Below are positions 48,059 through 63,000 of a DNA stretch of 64,000 bases, piece after piece. Each line of letters begins with the position of its first letter. Positions within the stretch are counted from its first letter, which is position 1. Source of the DNA: Antedon mediterranea (taxonomy: Eukaryota > Echinodermata > Crinoidea > Comatulida > Antedonidae); the NCBI RefSeq assembly GCF_964355755.1, contig NC_092673.1:28897001-28961000 (forward strand). The letters are read 5' to 3'. The position numbers were made by a program, and so were the translations under genes. The notes beneath the pieces were generated by a model. That model saw nothing but the letters and a program-made list of their open reading frames with translations, had not been told where the DNA came from and ran no database searches.

Positions 48059-51000
48059 GTACAGTATACAGACTGTGAGCAGTTGATGGCGTGTGTGTCG
48101 ACCCCATCATCCACCCCTACCAGGATAATCGTGGAAGGATGCAACGATACCGGTGAAAGTCCAAACAACTCCCCCAATGGCAAGGCTTTGTCAAACTGTA
48201 GCAGTGTAGAAAGCGCCGAGATGAAAAGCATTGAATCGGAACTGTCTGGCTGCGATAGCGGCGTTGATAGTAGTTCAACGAAAAGTGTGGACTTACTGAT
48301 GGAGAAGACAGCCGCAATTGAATCTATCACGGCTAACAGCGAGGCAGAGCTTGTCGCCAAGTTGGAACTTCAAAACAGGTAAAAACCGCGATATATTATG
48401 GATCAGTTTATTGGTACCGGTATACATTAAGTTGGTAGGATAATCTCAAAATGGATACCCAATTGCTGGTCCATAACAGAAACACCTAAAATGTCTACTT
48501 CTAGAGAAAGTCTTTGTCGATTTTGTTAAACATGATATTAATAATTAATTTATGAAGAGCTTTAAACAAATTCTGGTTTTGGAAAAGTTTCAAGTTTGCA
48601 GAAGGTGAAGGTATTGTGAATTATAAAGATTTTTTTTTTTAATTTAGGTCAAATTCTATTCTTTTCTATACTGTCATTTGAAAAACAAATTTTGTCAAAT
48701 ATATTTGAACCATGTCATCTAGAGAAAATAGTCATTGATTTCTTCAATTAAGATTAACTGGAACACATTGTATGATAGTAGTATTACAACAGTACTACCG
48801 GTACTACTGTAATACTACTATATGTAATTATAGTACAGTATTTTTATAGTATTTATACAAAATTCATAACTGCCTGTGAAATATTTGCTTAATACTGTTT
48901 ATTATCAATTGTTCCACTTTGTACAGATAAGTAATTTCTGAATGCTGCCCTCTTTAGATTACACCTGTAGTTTAGCATTTATACTATGTTTGAATAGAAA
49001 AATCTATTCATTCATTTTTTAATAGAATATTAATATAATACAACATTATATACTATAGTGTTATAGTTCACTGTATTTAACTGTAACTTTTAGAATGCAG
49101 TTTTTTTTTCAATACTGTAATTCTTAGAATAGTCAGTGCAACGCTTTTAAAAAATAATATAGATTATGAAAGTATTTGATTAGAAACAGAAACTTAATTT
49201 GTTATAAGAACAAAAGGCATACTTTGTAAATGGTTGCAGAACTTTTCGAAAGCCACACTGTGTGAAATTAAAGAGAATAGGACATCCTTGTACAGCGTTT
49301 GTTACTGTATTAGACCCTGGGATGTTGTACTAGCAACAGGTGAGATAGTAGGGGTTATTTTTAGATTAATTTCAAGAGTCTTTTTTTAGACTTATTATAA
49401 AGTTTTATTTATAGCTACTGTACTGTATGTACAAGCATTTGAATTGTCTATTTCATACTTAGCTTATCTGAATAAATAAACATTACTATAGCCCTAATTT
49501 TCCTGCAGGAAAAGAATTAGTCGCTCGGGGAAAGAGATTAGGTTAGTTTTTCCAGGTAAGCGGAACTTAGACAACCACCATTTCTGGTTTGTGTATTGTT
49601 TTCCTAAATTGCAGAAACAATAATTTGTTTATTTTACACTGAGTTGGAGCATGATATATCAAATGACCTCCCTGCCTCTTCCCCACCTGGTTAAATTTAG
49701 GAGCCTTCATTATTTGTTTTACTTTTTATTTAATTGTAACTTTTTAATGTTTCCGTTTGATCTTTATTCTATCGTTATCAAATTGTATAAAAGGAACTTG
49801 TTATTGAAAGGAAATCGTTATAGTCTTACACTAATACTGTACATTCACTTGGAGAGTACCAATTACATCCTGGTTACAGCAACTTCAGACACTATAGTAG
49901 CAATGGACTACTACTGTACCTTTGACTGAGTATTTATTAATACTAGCAATTTGTCCAATACGACCTGTGAGTTTAAATTTATCAATGTTTAAATGAGATG
50001 CAACATTCAGCAGTCAAAATTGAGATTGCATTTGACTTTAGCAAACACTTCTTTTTAATATTGTAGGTGTTTTAGCAGAAAAATCTAGTTTCTAGGTTTT
50101 AAGGTTGGTAAATTTAGTATCTTGCAAAGCCTGCTGAAATAGTTTTGTTCCCTGAATAGGCGTCTATTGTAGGCATATTGACCGTAGTCTAATGTCCAAA
50201 CAAGAGGTAGTTATACCTAGTTTTTTAACTGCATAATTTATTATTAAAGTAAGCCAAAAATACTGGTAGGTTGCCAATATGGACTGGACTGGATTCACAC
50301 AATAGTACTGTACATTTTGTACATTAATAAATTCTTAATTAATTAGTAATTAACTTATTTTAAATTTCATATATAGGTAATTTTTTTTAAATTTATTTCT
50401 AATTTATTGTTAGTAAAATTATACTTTAAAAAATTAACAGATTGTAATTCCCTGAGCATGTTATGGGAACAATGTATGGAATGCACTATTGTCTACAACT
50501 TGCTAAAACAAACACTATATTCCAATACACTGTACTCCAATAATACAGTTGTGTGAAAGCCCTTTTCTGATTGGACTTTATCCTCAGTTGGATAACGACG
50601 ATGACCTCAGTTGACATAATAAACTCATAAGGAGGCCTAGTCTACCAAGCCCTGCAGCTTGTTTAAATTCTCACAGTTGTTGATGTGTTTAAACCCTGTT
50701 TGTGGTCTACTTCTCAATCATTGAATTCAGTTTACTAGGCCTAGAAACATTTTTAGTGGAATTGTAAAGGAGTGTATAGAATGGACACGTTCTCTTATTT
50801 ACAAAGTTTCTTTGGAGATGGGTAGGTAGTTATACTTCTACTAAGTTACTAAATATTGAAAAAGACTGTGCATCACTGTAGTATATGACTGGTAACACTG
50901 TACGGTACCAGACAATAATGTCGTGTGTCAGAGAAAGTGAAGGAGGAGTATGGTTATACTGTACTTTAATGATTACTTGTGTTAACTTTTTAAGTAAGAT

Positions 51001-54000
51001 TTTTGTTGAGTTAATTTAACTTTGCTTAGTGAAAATAATATTAGTACAGTCAGTGTCTGACCTTCGAACCTATGTTGTTTGCCCATATTTGGTTATGCCA
51101 TGGGCTTGAAAGAACATTCATCACATGTAGTGTGTACCACATGTTTTATGCTTTTTCAATACGACCATACATCCGAAAGTCAGCATTTATATTTTTACGA
51201 TGAAGGGATTTACACATTCCTTCAAATAAAATATTTAGTAATTTATTTCAAGCCTACTGTACAGTCAAACTTTCTTAGAAAAACAAGTATGTGTTTATTT
51301 TAAAGTTCATACACTGTAGTACAAAGTTAATCGTGCTTGTATTGGAGTCAAATGTGTACAATAGTCAACCTTTGACCTTGCAACTGTACATGCTGTTCAT
51401 GTGTGATTAAATACATTGATTATAATGCTATAGAATCATTGGGTCAGCTAACACTAACAGGCAACGATATGATGGTATAAACTACATAATTATATTCATT
51501 AATCATTTTGTTTTCTTTCACACTTTGTTACTGAAAAGATTATACATTTAATTATGTTTTTTTTTTCATATCTTATATTTTGTATACAGTATTTTATGTG
51601 TCTATTTTAAAATTATTATTTTTTTAATTATTTGAATAATTATCAGTATAGTATTTTGTTGTACTATTACTGTAGTAGTATTATGAATATAATATTATTG
51701 TTGAAGTTTTCACATATGATTCTCTCATATTTATATATTGTACTCGGGACATATCTCTTTATTTTTTAACCAAAGAGTATGTTTGTTTGTTGTTTTTCAA
51801 ACTGAAGACTAAAAAGATTTCCAATTTGAAACCCTTTAAATGTTGACTAAAATAATAAAATCTATCTAGCGTTTTACTCATTTTAATATCTAAATGTGTT
51901 CATTTTGAAAATATTTTTCAGGTTATTAGAAGCTGATACGAAGTCTATGAAATCGCTGACGGACTCAACAAGGTCATCACGGCGTGGGTCAAATTCAAGT
52001 CTTAGATCGACAGGATCGGTTCAAAGCAATATGAGCAATACAAACGCCAGCAGCGGGGGTGAGATGGATATCAATGAATTGTGGGTAACTTGGGGAAAGA
52101 TCGTTAACGACTGGGAAGAATATTCAAGAAAGAAACCTAAACAATTAAAGGTATTACTTGTAGTATTCTTAAGCTCTGTCTACATTATATACTAGTTTGT
52201 GTGATGTGCCCAAATATGGTAGTGATTTTCCCAAATATGGTAGTGATACTGTATACCCAAATATGGTATGGTACTGTATACCTAAATATGATATGAGATC
52301 ACTATGTCCATATATGGGCACATCACATTTTTTTGTCACAGAATGTTTGATTTAGGCTAGTTAGGAATTGAAATTAAGTTGGGTGGAGCTGATGTAATGA
52401 TATTGGTAATGGTCACGCCCAAACCATGAGTTTTGTAAGGAGTGTCAAATTGAGTTAGCACCATCTACTATAACAAATAGCTTTATATTTCATACTTTCA
52501 TTTTATAACTTATGTGTAATGCATCTTTTATTTTTTAGCATCCTGTTACTAGGTAAGAAAGACAAAAATACAATATTAATGTTGTTTTTTTTATTATTTT
52601 ATCTTATTTTTAGTATGTTTATTAATGATTCAAATTATATTTTTTTGTCCCATCAGGAATTGGTAAAAGCAGGGATTCCTCACCATTTTCGTGGTATTGT
52701 CTGGCAGCTGTTGTGTGGTGCATATGGGTCGTCTCTACGAGATCGCTACGCGGAATACTTAAAGCAAACATCACCGCATGAAAAGCTTATACGAAGGGAT
52801 ATTGCACGAACTTATCCAGAACACGCATTCTTTAAAGAAAAAGACGGACCAGGACAGGAAACATTATTTAATGTTATGAAAGTAAGAAATATTCTCATCT
52901 AAAATAGTTATTGTTCAACAGTGTTTGTTATTTATGTGAAATTTTAAAAAATCCAAAGGTAAATTACTGGTAAAAATGACAATGTTGCTTGTATTATTTA
53001 ATTCCTAGGCATACTCATTACATGATCGTGAGGTAGGCTACTGTCAGGGTAGTGCCTTTATTGTTGGCTTGTTACTAATGCAGGTAAGGATTAATTATTA
53101 ATATTAATATATTTGATTACTAAAATCACACAAATTGTATACTCCTTTAGATAACACAATTATTGCTTTGTTTTCATTTAAACTAAGTTCCTACTAAAAA
53201 TAATTTGATAAAAAATATATGTTGCATTTGATCAAATATAGGACCATCCATAATTGACTCTACCACTTTAAAGTGGGATGGGAAGGACACGGTTTGGTGC
53301 CTTACTGTATCTAATTAGAATAATACTAGACACAAATAAATATCAACAAGAAGATCAATGATATACAGCTACAACATGTTTAAAATTTAAACATACTGTA
53401 ACTGCTACACTATCAAACTAGTTTAACAAAAAAGTGTTCAAATATGGTAGTGGTATGCCTAAATATGGTAGTCATGACATCATGTCCATATGTGGGCACA
53501 TCACATTTTGTTGTCACATAAAGTTTGATAGTGTAGACAGAGCTTAAGAGATGGTATTATAATGTGTATTCCCTGTACATAGTTAAAATAATACCAGCTT
53601 TGTTTTGAGTATCAAATGTCTGACATCATTTTTACAAATTTATTAAATTTTCTGATTTTGTTTAAGATGCCAGAAGAGGAAGCATTCTGCGTTCTAGTCA
53701 AACTAATGCAAGAGTACAGACTGCGTGAGTTATTCAAGCCTTCAATGGCTGAGCTAGGCCTATGTATGTATCAGCTGGAGTCCATGGTTCAGGTAAGGTT
53801 TTCCCCTCAAATGTCTAAAGCTCTGTCAACACGGTCACGCTAGTTTGACAAAAAAACTGTGATGTGCCTATATATGGACATGATGATGTCATATCACTAC
53901 CATATTTAAGCATATCACTATCATATTTGGTCACATTACACTTTTTTTGTCAAACTAGTTTGATAGTGTAGACAGAGCTTTAGGCCTGTTTTCACTAGTT

Positions 54001-57000
54001 AGACTAGTCCTCTTTTTGAATAAAATATTACTAATATATATTACACTTATACAGCATTGAGGCTGTAGCATAATGTAATGAACAATACAAAACATGTTTA
54101 AAATGTTAGTTTTTAAAACTGCGTTACATTAAGATCTCATTTATCTATACTGATGGCTTTTGTTGTAGATTTTAAATGTTCTCTAAATCAAAACTGAAAG
54201 TTGTTTATGTAAACACCTCCTGATGGATTTACTTTCTGTCTCCACAACTTTCTTTTTCATTAAAAACTAAAACTCTGTCTACACTATCAAACAACAAAAA
54301 ATGATATGTGCCCATATATGGACATGATAATGTCATATCACTACCATATTTGAGAATACCACTACCATATTTAAGCACATCACATTTTGTTGTCAAACTA
54401 GTTTGATAGTGTATACAGAGCTTTTATTTTTTATATATAATTTCAAAGGCAAATTACTGAATTATGACTATGTTATTGTGGTTATCAGTGGCTAAATCAA
54501 AACGATAAACAAGAGCAAGAAATTATTGCTTTCTGAAAATAGTATTCCTTTATCATAAACACGATTAGCATTATACACACAGTCACCCAAACCAAACCCA
54601 CCCCACCCCCTAATATGAATAATAAAGCAAATATTTCAATGAAACAAAACGCAGGTAAAAAACATAAGAGCAGTGCTCGTTTGTGTGGCTACCATATACA
54701 TATAAAAAGAACAATAACAATGAAAACCATAAAAAACATAAACAAATAAGACAAATTACTTACACAAAACAAACCATAGGAATTTTATAAACAGATTTTT
54801 GCATATAAATCATAAAAACACAGCATTAGTAATTTAAGTTATAAAAATGAAATATTATCCCAACCTAAGAATTATCTGAATTTGTCTTTATTTTCTACAG
54901 GAACTGTTGCCAGATTTGTACACCCACTTTATCACGCAAGGTTTTCACACGTCTATGTATGCATCACATTGGTTCCTCACGCTATTCTCAGTGTGTTTCT
55001 CTATACCACTATCATGCAGGGTTATGGATTTATTTATTCAAGATGTAAGTACTAATTATATTTAAATCCCTGTCTACACTATCAAACATTATTGGATGTG
55101 CTCACATGATGATGTCATATCACTACCATATTTGGGCATACCACTACCATATTTGAGCACATCACACCTTTTTTGTCAAACTAGTTTGTTTGCTTTAGTC
55201 TTTTTTTTAGCTTGGTTCCCATAAGTGAGTTGACCAATCACAATCGTCAGTTCAGATGATCCATCGTATTACAATTGGTCAAATTAAATGGCAATTATGT
55301 ATATCAATAAATAATAAATATATAAAATACATAGTAGTATTAATAGTAAATACAAGTTAATTTTATGAATTTTTATATTTTCAGGGCATGGAAACTATAT
55401 TTCGCATTGGAATGGCGATACTTCAGATGCATCATGATGAGCTTCTTGCCATGGATATGGAAGAGATGTTAAAGGTAACCAAATTGGTCTCTAATCTTAT
55501 ACTCATTAATGGTAACCAAATTGGTGTCTAATCTTATACTCATTTCTAATCTTATACTCATTAATGGTAACCAAATTGGTCTCTAATCTTATACTCATTA
55601 ATGGTAACCAAATCGGTCTCTAATCTTATACTCATTGAAGATAACCAAATCGGTCTCTAATCTTATATAAAGTTAAGTTAATTGGCCTCAAATCTTGTAT
55701 TGATTGAAGGTAACCAAATTGGTCTGTAATCCTATACTTATAATAGTTAACCAAATTGGTCTCAAATCTTGTACTCATTTTAGGTAACCAAATTGGTCTC
55801 TAATCTTATACTCATAAACGGTAACCAAATTGGTCTCTAGACTACAAACGCCACTCAAACTTTTTGATTAACAATTCTGATTACATATTTATTTTTTTGT
55901 TTCAGTTTCTTCAAAAAACAGTGCCTTTAAAACATAGTCAAGATCATGATATATTAATTAATAGTGCCTCTCTAGTCAAGTATAATGCCAAAAAAATGAA
56001 AAGGTTAGTAAGAATATTATTTGAATATTTCAGTAGATAGACAGTTGCCTCTTTAAACCATCATCTCGTGAAACAAACAAAATGGATTGGAGATGTTTTT
56101 ATTGATTTGTTGTCTTAAGCTCTGTCTACACTATCAAACTTTATGTGAAAAAAAATAATGTGATGTGCATATCACTACCATATTTGGGCACATCATACTT
56201 TTTAGGTCAAACTAGTTTGATAGCATAGACAGAGCCATATATTAACCTATTTCTTTGTATTTGACAGGTTAGAAAAGGATTACTTAGCATTTAAGAGCAA
56301 AGAGACGGAAGAACAGGTTGAAATGAGGGTAGGAGCCATTTTCCCTTTCATTTCATCAATTATACAAAGCTAAAAGTTAAATTTCATTTTTGTATGTCAT
56401 ATAGCAAATATACATAAAGCTAAATCAAAATTATGATATAAAACAGTAAAGAAGAAGTAAGAATCTAACAAAGCTTTTGGAAAGCACAATTCCTTCATCA
56501 TTTTACAAATTAGTATAGAGTAAATGAGTATTAGTATGAAGCTTGGTGGTTAACATGCTTGTTCGGGGTTCAATCTTGACCTAGTGCCAGGGTTGTAACT
56601 CGACTCTTTCAACTCCACTCCCTAAGCCTCCAATAAGACTTACGCCCGTATTCTTAAACCGGACTTTAGTCGTAGTTCGAAGTTCGACTTGAAAAAGTCG
56701 TAGTTCGAGCTATTACTTCAAATTCGATTCAAAAACGAAGTAGTCGAAGTTTGCAGTTCGACTTAATGAAGTCGAGTTGCACACGTCTGGGTAACAAAGG
56801 CTATGCATTGGCCAATGACAAGAGAGTATTTGAGGAGCAGACGAAATTTTGCGCATTGATATCACTTTCCATTTTCTTACAACACTTTTTACGCATCAGG
56901 ACTATACATGAAAAATAATTTTAATCGTTAATTATTAGAACAAGATCAGTATTAATTTAACAGTGAAGTACTTTTGATTAACAACAAACAAAATCTTCAA

Positions 57001-60000
57001 AATATATTTAGGAACCATGGCGGTACGCTAACTTTTATATTTTCTAGACCCCCAACAAAGTATGATCGCGACGAACCACGCACTTCATAGCGTGACAAGA
57101 AAGCGCTAGGCCCCCTAAACATTCCATCGCGTGGTGAATTTCCGCATCTGCCATTGTCGCTATGGCGTGACGTAGTTCAAGTCGGACTTGCACGAAGAAA
57201 ATTATGTAATTTGTATACAGTTGTAAATAAAGATGATTTTCATTATTATAACATATACCAATGTATATTTAATTAAGCTAATATAAAAATAGATATTTCA
57301 TTCTTCAATATCTGGCCAATATAACAACTCAATGACTTGTTACGTTTTTCATAAACATCGTTTAAAAACCATTTAGTCGACCATTTAGCCTGCCCCCTCC
57401 AGGACTAAAAAAATCGATCAAAATTCGTCTCGATTTAGTCGAGGTTGGCCTGAATTAGTCGGCGATTTAGTTGAAGTTCGGTTTATGAATTAAAATGACG
57501 TCATTTTTAAAGTTTTAGTTCGAACTACGACTAAAGTCCGGTTTAAGAATACGGGCGTTAGTTTATAAGCCCGATAAATTATAAAATAGTTTATCCATCC
57601 TGTAATTGACGAGTTAGGATGCGTATGAAATAACAAAAATAAAAAAAGATTATCAAATTTGTTTTAAAAAATGAAAGATAACTGCTGAATGTTTAAATAT
57701 AATTCAATAATTTTTTTGTTTTAATTAAATTCCAATAAATGAAATATAAATAAACTATAACTACATCTTTCCACAGAGGTTACGCACAGAAACTAGACTT
57801 CTTCGGCAGCGTATCGACATCCTCGAAAAAGAGAATATTACCCTGGCAGATAAGCTAATCCAGGACCAACTAACACGAGCACAGGAGGCGGAAGACTCGT
57901 ACCAAGTAAAGCAAGAATTGCATTATACTAAGCAACAAGAACAAGAGACGTTGGACAAGCTGGATAGCGCACAGATTGTTATTAAAGACCTTAAAGAGAA
58001 GGTAAGATTCCTGCATGTTTTAGTATTCTGAATTTGAATGACTTCTTCTTGGGTTGACTCGTCTTTGGACTTTTTCAAAGTCATGCATATCAATGCAGTA
58101 ACTGAGCGATTAAGACAGTGGAACCGTAATTATGTAGCCATAACATCAGCAAGTGTTCAAGGCTCACTTGCTCCATGGTTCTGGTGGTAGAATGAATCTT
58201 CTCGGATAAAGACACATCTAGCTCATGTGTACTTTAATGACTCTAGTACATCTTTCGAGATGAGTAGGGAGTTACCCCGGTATACTAGTACACTCACAGC
58301 CACTGTCACTCACAGCCACTGATCATAACTGGGCCCTCTGGCTGACTGAAGAGGTCGCCCAGTATAAATAAATAATAACAAACTCAAAATCAACCACCAA
58401 CTAGTCCAGGTTTTAATTACTACGTTCTCAGATATAAGCCCATATCCTTAAAATTCATAAGTGTGCTTATACAGTATGGTAAAAACAATTGCCAACATTC
58501 TTTCTATTCAAACATTTTTATAATGAAGCTATATTATTCAAGAAGTAAATAGAGGAATGATAATACTATTTTTTTCGTGTGATAAAATTTTCTTTATTGG
58601 TAAAAACAATTTAATAATTTCATTAACCGTTCATTTGCAAGCAGCCTAAAGGACGTCTCAGCTTCAGGTTCAAAAAGAATAAAGTAGGTACCATTTGTTG
58701 TGGAGCTGTTTTTCTTTTAACATCACTTTGTTTTGGTTCCAACACATTTTTTTGCTTATATTTTGAAAATAGGAATTAGATCTTTTAGTCTATAAAGTGC
58801 GTATTAAACAAAGTAAAAATTTTGGATAAAATAGTAAAAAAGCTAAGCGCAATAGGTAGAAAATACAAATTAAATGTACTATTTCACCCAAGTTTTAGAT
58901 ATTGACAGATCGCCAAAAAAAAACCGGTAAATTGCATTCATATAGGTTCTCAGCCAAGAAACTAATTATCTCTCTAAATTTTGCATAATTATCTAAAAAC
59001 TGATATTTACTTGACCGACAAGTAATTCAGTTAAATTGTTAGTTAATTTTCATGTGTTTACTATATCTCTATTGTTTGCTTTTCTATCATTTTGTTATTA
59101 AAAACAAAATATTTTGTTGTTTTAGACTAGAAATTTGGTGTTAAAATGTTGTGTGTTCATTGGTGGTATGAGTACAAATGCTAATGATTGTGGTGTAAAT
59201 GTGTTTTTGTTTTGATGTAAAAATGGCTTTTGTAAATTCTTCAAATAAAATGTAACATTTAGAGTTGAAGTTTCATCATCATGATGCTCTGTCTACACTA
59301 TACAACATTATGTGACAAAAAAAAATGTGATGTGCTCATATATGGACTTGATGATGTCATATCACTACCATATTTGAGTATATTACTACCATATTTGGGC
59401 ACATCACACTTTGTAAAACTAGTATGATAGTGTAGACAGAGCTTTAGAGATTAATGTGAAGATAGGGTATGTATCTAGTTCAGGATTTGAACTCACAACC
59501 ATGTGGTAAATTGACTGGAGTACAATTGATTCTTTCTGAATAGAAAGTGTAAAGTAACAGCAGGGGGTATTACTATTACAATTCCAATCTACTGCTATGT
59601 GTGTTGAAATGATTAGTTCACACACAGTAAACCTATTCACCTGTATTACCTGGTTTATTTATTTCATATTAACATATTAAACCACTCCATCGTTCAACAC
59701 ACCTTTATTCTGAATGCATTGTATGCTTACACTTCTACCAATATGTTGGTTCCAGGGAGTTCTGTTGATTCTAATTTAAGAACCATTTAAATTCTTGATG
59801 TTGTGGACTTTAGCAAGCAATTTTCTGAACATTAGTATGTGTTGTATATATTAAGCTGGAAAACGCACAGTAAGTGCGATTGTATGTGTAGTTCATATTC
59901 GCTGGCTTCATTCTTAATTCTTCAAGTTTGTACGTAAACATCAGTGTATCTCTCCATGTTGCATTTGTTGGTTTCCTCTTTTTGGTCCATCTATTAAATG

Positions 60001-63000
60001 TGGCTTTTCAACACTTGTTGTTCTTAATCATCACGCTGTCACTTATTCCAAATAGACCATGGACAAACTGCTCAAGGCCCAAGGGTTCATGAAAGATATG
60101 GTTCAAAAGGTAATGTAGTGGCTGGTACAGAGTCTATTAATGCTTTTTTTAGTAACCCCAATTTGGTGCTGGTGTTTTGTCGGATCAATGTCTGAATAAT
60201 GTTCACATTAGAATTGAATTAATTCATATTTAACTTCTTGACTTTTTAAAAAAATACTCAAGTTGAAAGAGACATGTCGATTACTTGTACAGTTTTTTAA
60301 TTTTTGGGTATTTTTTCATTATTTATAAACAATTTGCATTAGTTTTTCAACAATTTTTTACCTTTGAGTTGATGGTTCATTTTGCTGGTGATTATTTTTG
60401 TGTGGCTGATTATTCACTGTGTTAATGATTCTTATGGCATGTAAATATCATAATCAATCATATCATAATTTGCATATATTTGCATTATATAAGCTGCATG
60501 ACTAAAAAGTATTTGCATAATTATTTCATTTACATATTTTATTAGTTTTATTTCATCATAATTTTGCAAATGCATCAAAATAAAACAATATTAAAATTAT
60601 TATTTTTATCTCCTAAGATACAAATCATTGCATGTATAAACTGGGTTTATATGTTATAAAATAAAGCATTTAATTTTTTTTACAAAAATCACATATTAAC
60701 ATTTTACAGGTGGTCACCATGTTTTGGTTTTTATTATTTATTATACAGTAGTAGTTTAAAAAAAAAGTCATGTGGACAATTTTTATTACAGAAGAATTTG
60801 TTGCATAACATTTATATTGTTGCAATAAAAATGCTTGTCGCACATCATCCGTCATCATTGGATTCTATTTTTATTGTTCGACATCAACTCCGAAAGATCA
60901 CATTATAAGAAAATGATAATCAGTTCATACCGAAGATAAATATCTAAAGTTTTGCTTTCAATTATTTTTTTTACAGAGTTATAGAAAATGTTTTATAAAA
61001 GGAATTTAACCTGTTATAGATACATGTAGAAATACAGAAACTGACATCATAGAATAACTATAAAATAATAATAATATAGAGAAGTTATAGGAAAGGAAAG
61101 AATTAGATTCAGTTGTCTAAATGTTGCTTATTTTTCAGGGCGGAACTTGCTATATTATATTGATGATATTGATTGATATTGATTATCCTCGGTTTTTGTA
61201 TTTGCAGTGTCCAGTCCTGTCTTCAAAGAAAATTGAAATTATCATCACCCCAGTTGCATTTAACCTTGGCAGAGAAATAAATAATCACAATCCCCTTCAG
61301 TTGAAATCTACTCTCTGGCAACCTTAACACTAGGAAAACTATCCTCCCTCTACACACACCTACCTCCCCCTCTACACACACCTACCTCCCCCTCTACACA
61401 CACCTACCTCCCCCTCTACACACACCTACCTCCCCCTCTACACACACCTACCTGCCCCTCTACACACACCTACCTCCCCCTCTACACACACCTACCTCCC
61501 CCTCTACACACACCTACCTCCCCCTCTACACACACCTACCTCCCCCTCTACACACACCTACCTCCCCCTCTACACACACCTACCTCCCCCTCTACACACA
61601 CCTACCTCCCCCTCTACACACACCTACCTCCCCCTCTACACACACCTACCTCCCCCTCTACACACACCTACCTCCCCCTCTACACACACCTACCTCCCCC
61701 TCTACACACACCTACCTCCCCCTCTACACACACCTACCTCCCCCTCTACACACACCTACCTCCCCCTCTACACACACCTACCTCCCCCTCTACACACACC
61801 TACCTCCCCCTCTACACACACCTACCTCCCCCTCTACACACACCTACCTCCCCTCTACACACACCTACCTCCCCCTCTACACACACCTACCTCCCCCTCT
61901 ACACACACCTACCTTCCCCTCTACACACACCTACCTTCCCCTACACACACCTACCTCCCCCTCTACACACACCTACCTCCCCCTCTACACACACCTACCT
62001 CCCCCTCTACACACACCTACCTCCCCCTCTACACACACCTACCTCCCCCCTACACACACCTACCTCCCCCTCTACACACACCTACCTTCCCCTCTACACA
62101 CACCTACCTCCCCCTCTACACACACCTACCTCCCCCTCTACACACACCTACCTCCCCCTCTACACACACCTACCTCCCCCTCTACACACACCTACCTCCC
62201 CCTCTCAAGGTTTATAGTATTACATTATTACAGTTATTGGGTACTAAGGTTGTGCTGTATCACCTCTCCCCCTTTTATGAGACATTCTTGTTAAAAAGGG
62301 AAAACTTTTCTTGGAAATAAACAATGGGGTGATAAATATTTTGATACTAAGGCCAACCGCTATTGAGGGGATTCCCCTATTAAGGCCAATTTACACAGAC
62401 GAGCGGTAACGGTAAGCGGTAAAGTTGAGCGGAAAACGCAAAAATAGAATCTATGTTATTTCTTATGACCATTTACACAGAACGCGGAGCGGACGAGCGG
62501 TTGAGCGGAAATCCGCTCAGGATCGAAACAGATTTGATTTTGTGAAATTACCGCGCGGTAATTATGAATTCTGGCCAACCAACGATATGATTGAAATGAC
62601 GTCATCTATCAACAACTTTCTTTTTGCGTCCGTCGAGTCAAAGACGACAATAAATACGAGTGCCGTAGTAGGCCTAGCCTATTTTGCAACTTCTTTTTAT
62701 TCAGAAATACAAACACCTACGACGTGAATAATTGTTTGTATAAGGATAGTGTAAAGGAAATATACATTTTAGTACGTTATTAGGCAACAAGTCCCTCTAA
62801 AACTTCGGCCTGTGTGTGCTAGGCCTACTGACAGTCAGTCACATCCAGGCCAGCAGTGACTGTAACATGCATTAGCCTCGAGGCCTACACGCACCTACTT
62901 TCCCACCACTACGTTCGCGAACTCCGCGCGCTGTGTAAATGGGAAAGGCCACGCGGTTTTTCGCTTACAATTACCGCTTACCGTTACCGCTCGTCTGTGT

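Larger units (their letters stand above)
58002..60055 (+). other. 2 kb intron of EVI5
   Basis: Contains the inverted partner of the 13.6 kb repeat (58175-58375) and a CArG MITE (59284-59444). No exon seen, although invertebrate EVI5 genes may have alternative coiled-coil exons here. Confidence 0.5.

Noticed and set aside
61340-62205. TACACACACC repeats as telomere-like or coding sequence
   Set aside because: Unit does not match a telomeric repeat, and it lies within an intron flanked by in-phase EVI5 exons.
62425-62727. 100-codon + frame (MSGKRKNRIYV)
   Set aside because: Starts within the terminal arm of a MITE, begins with a non-ATG codon, and shows no domain.
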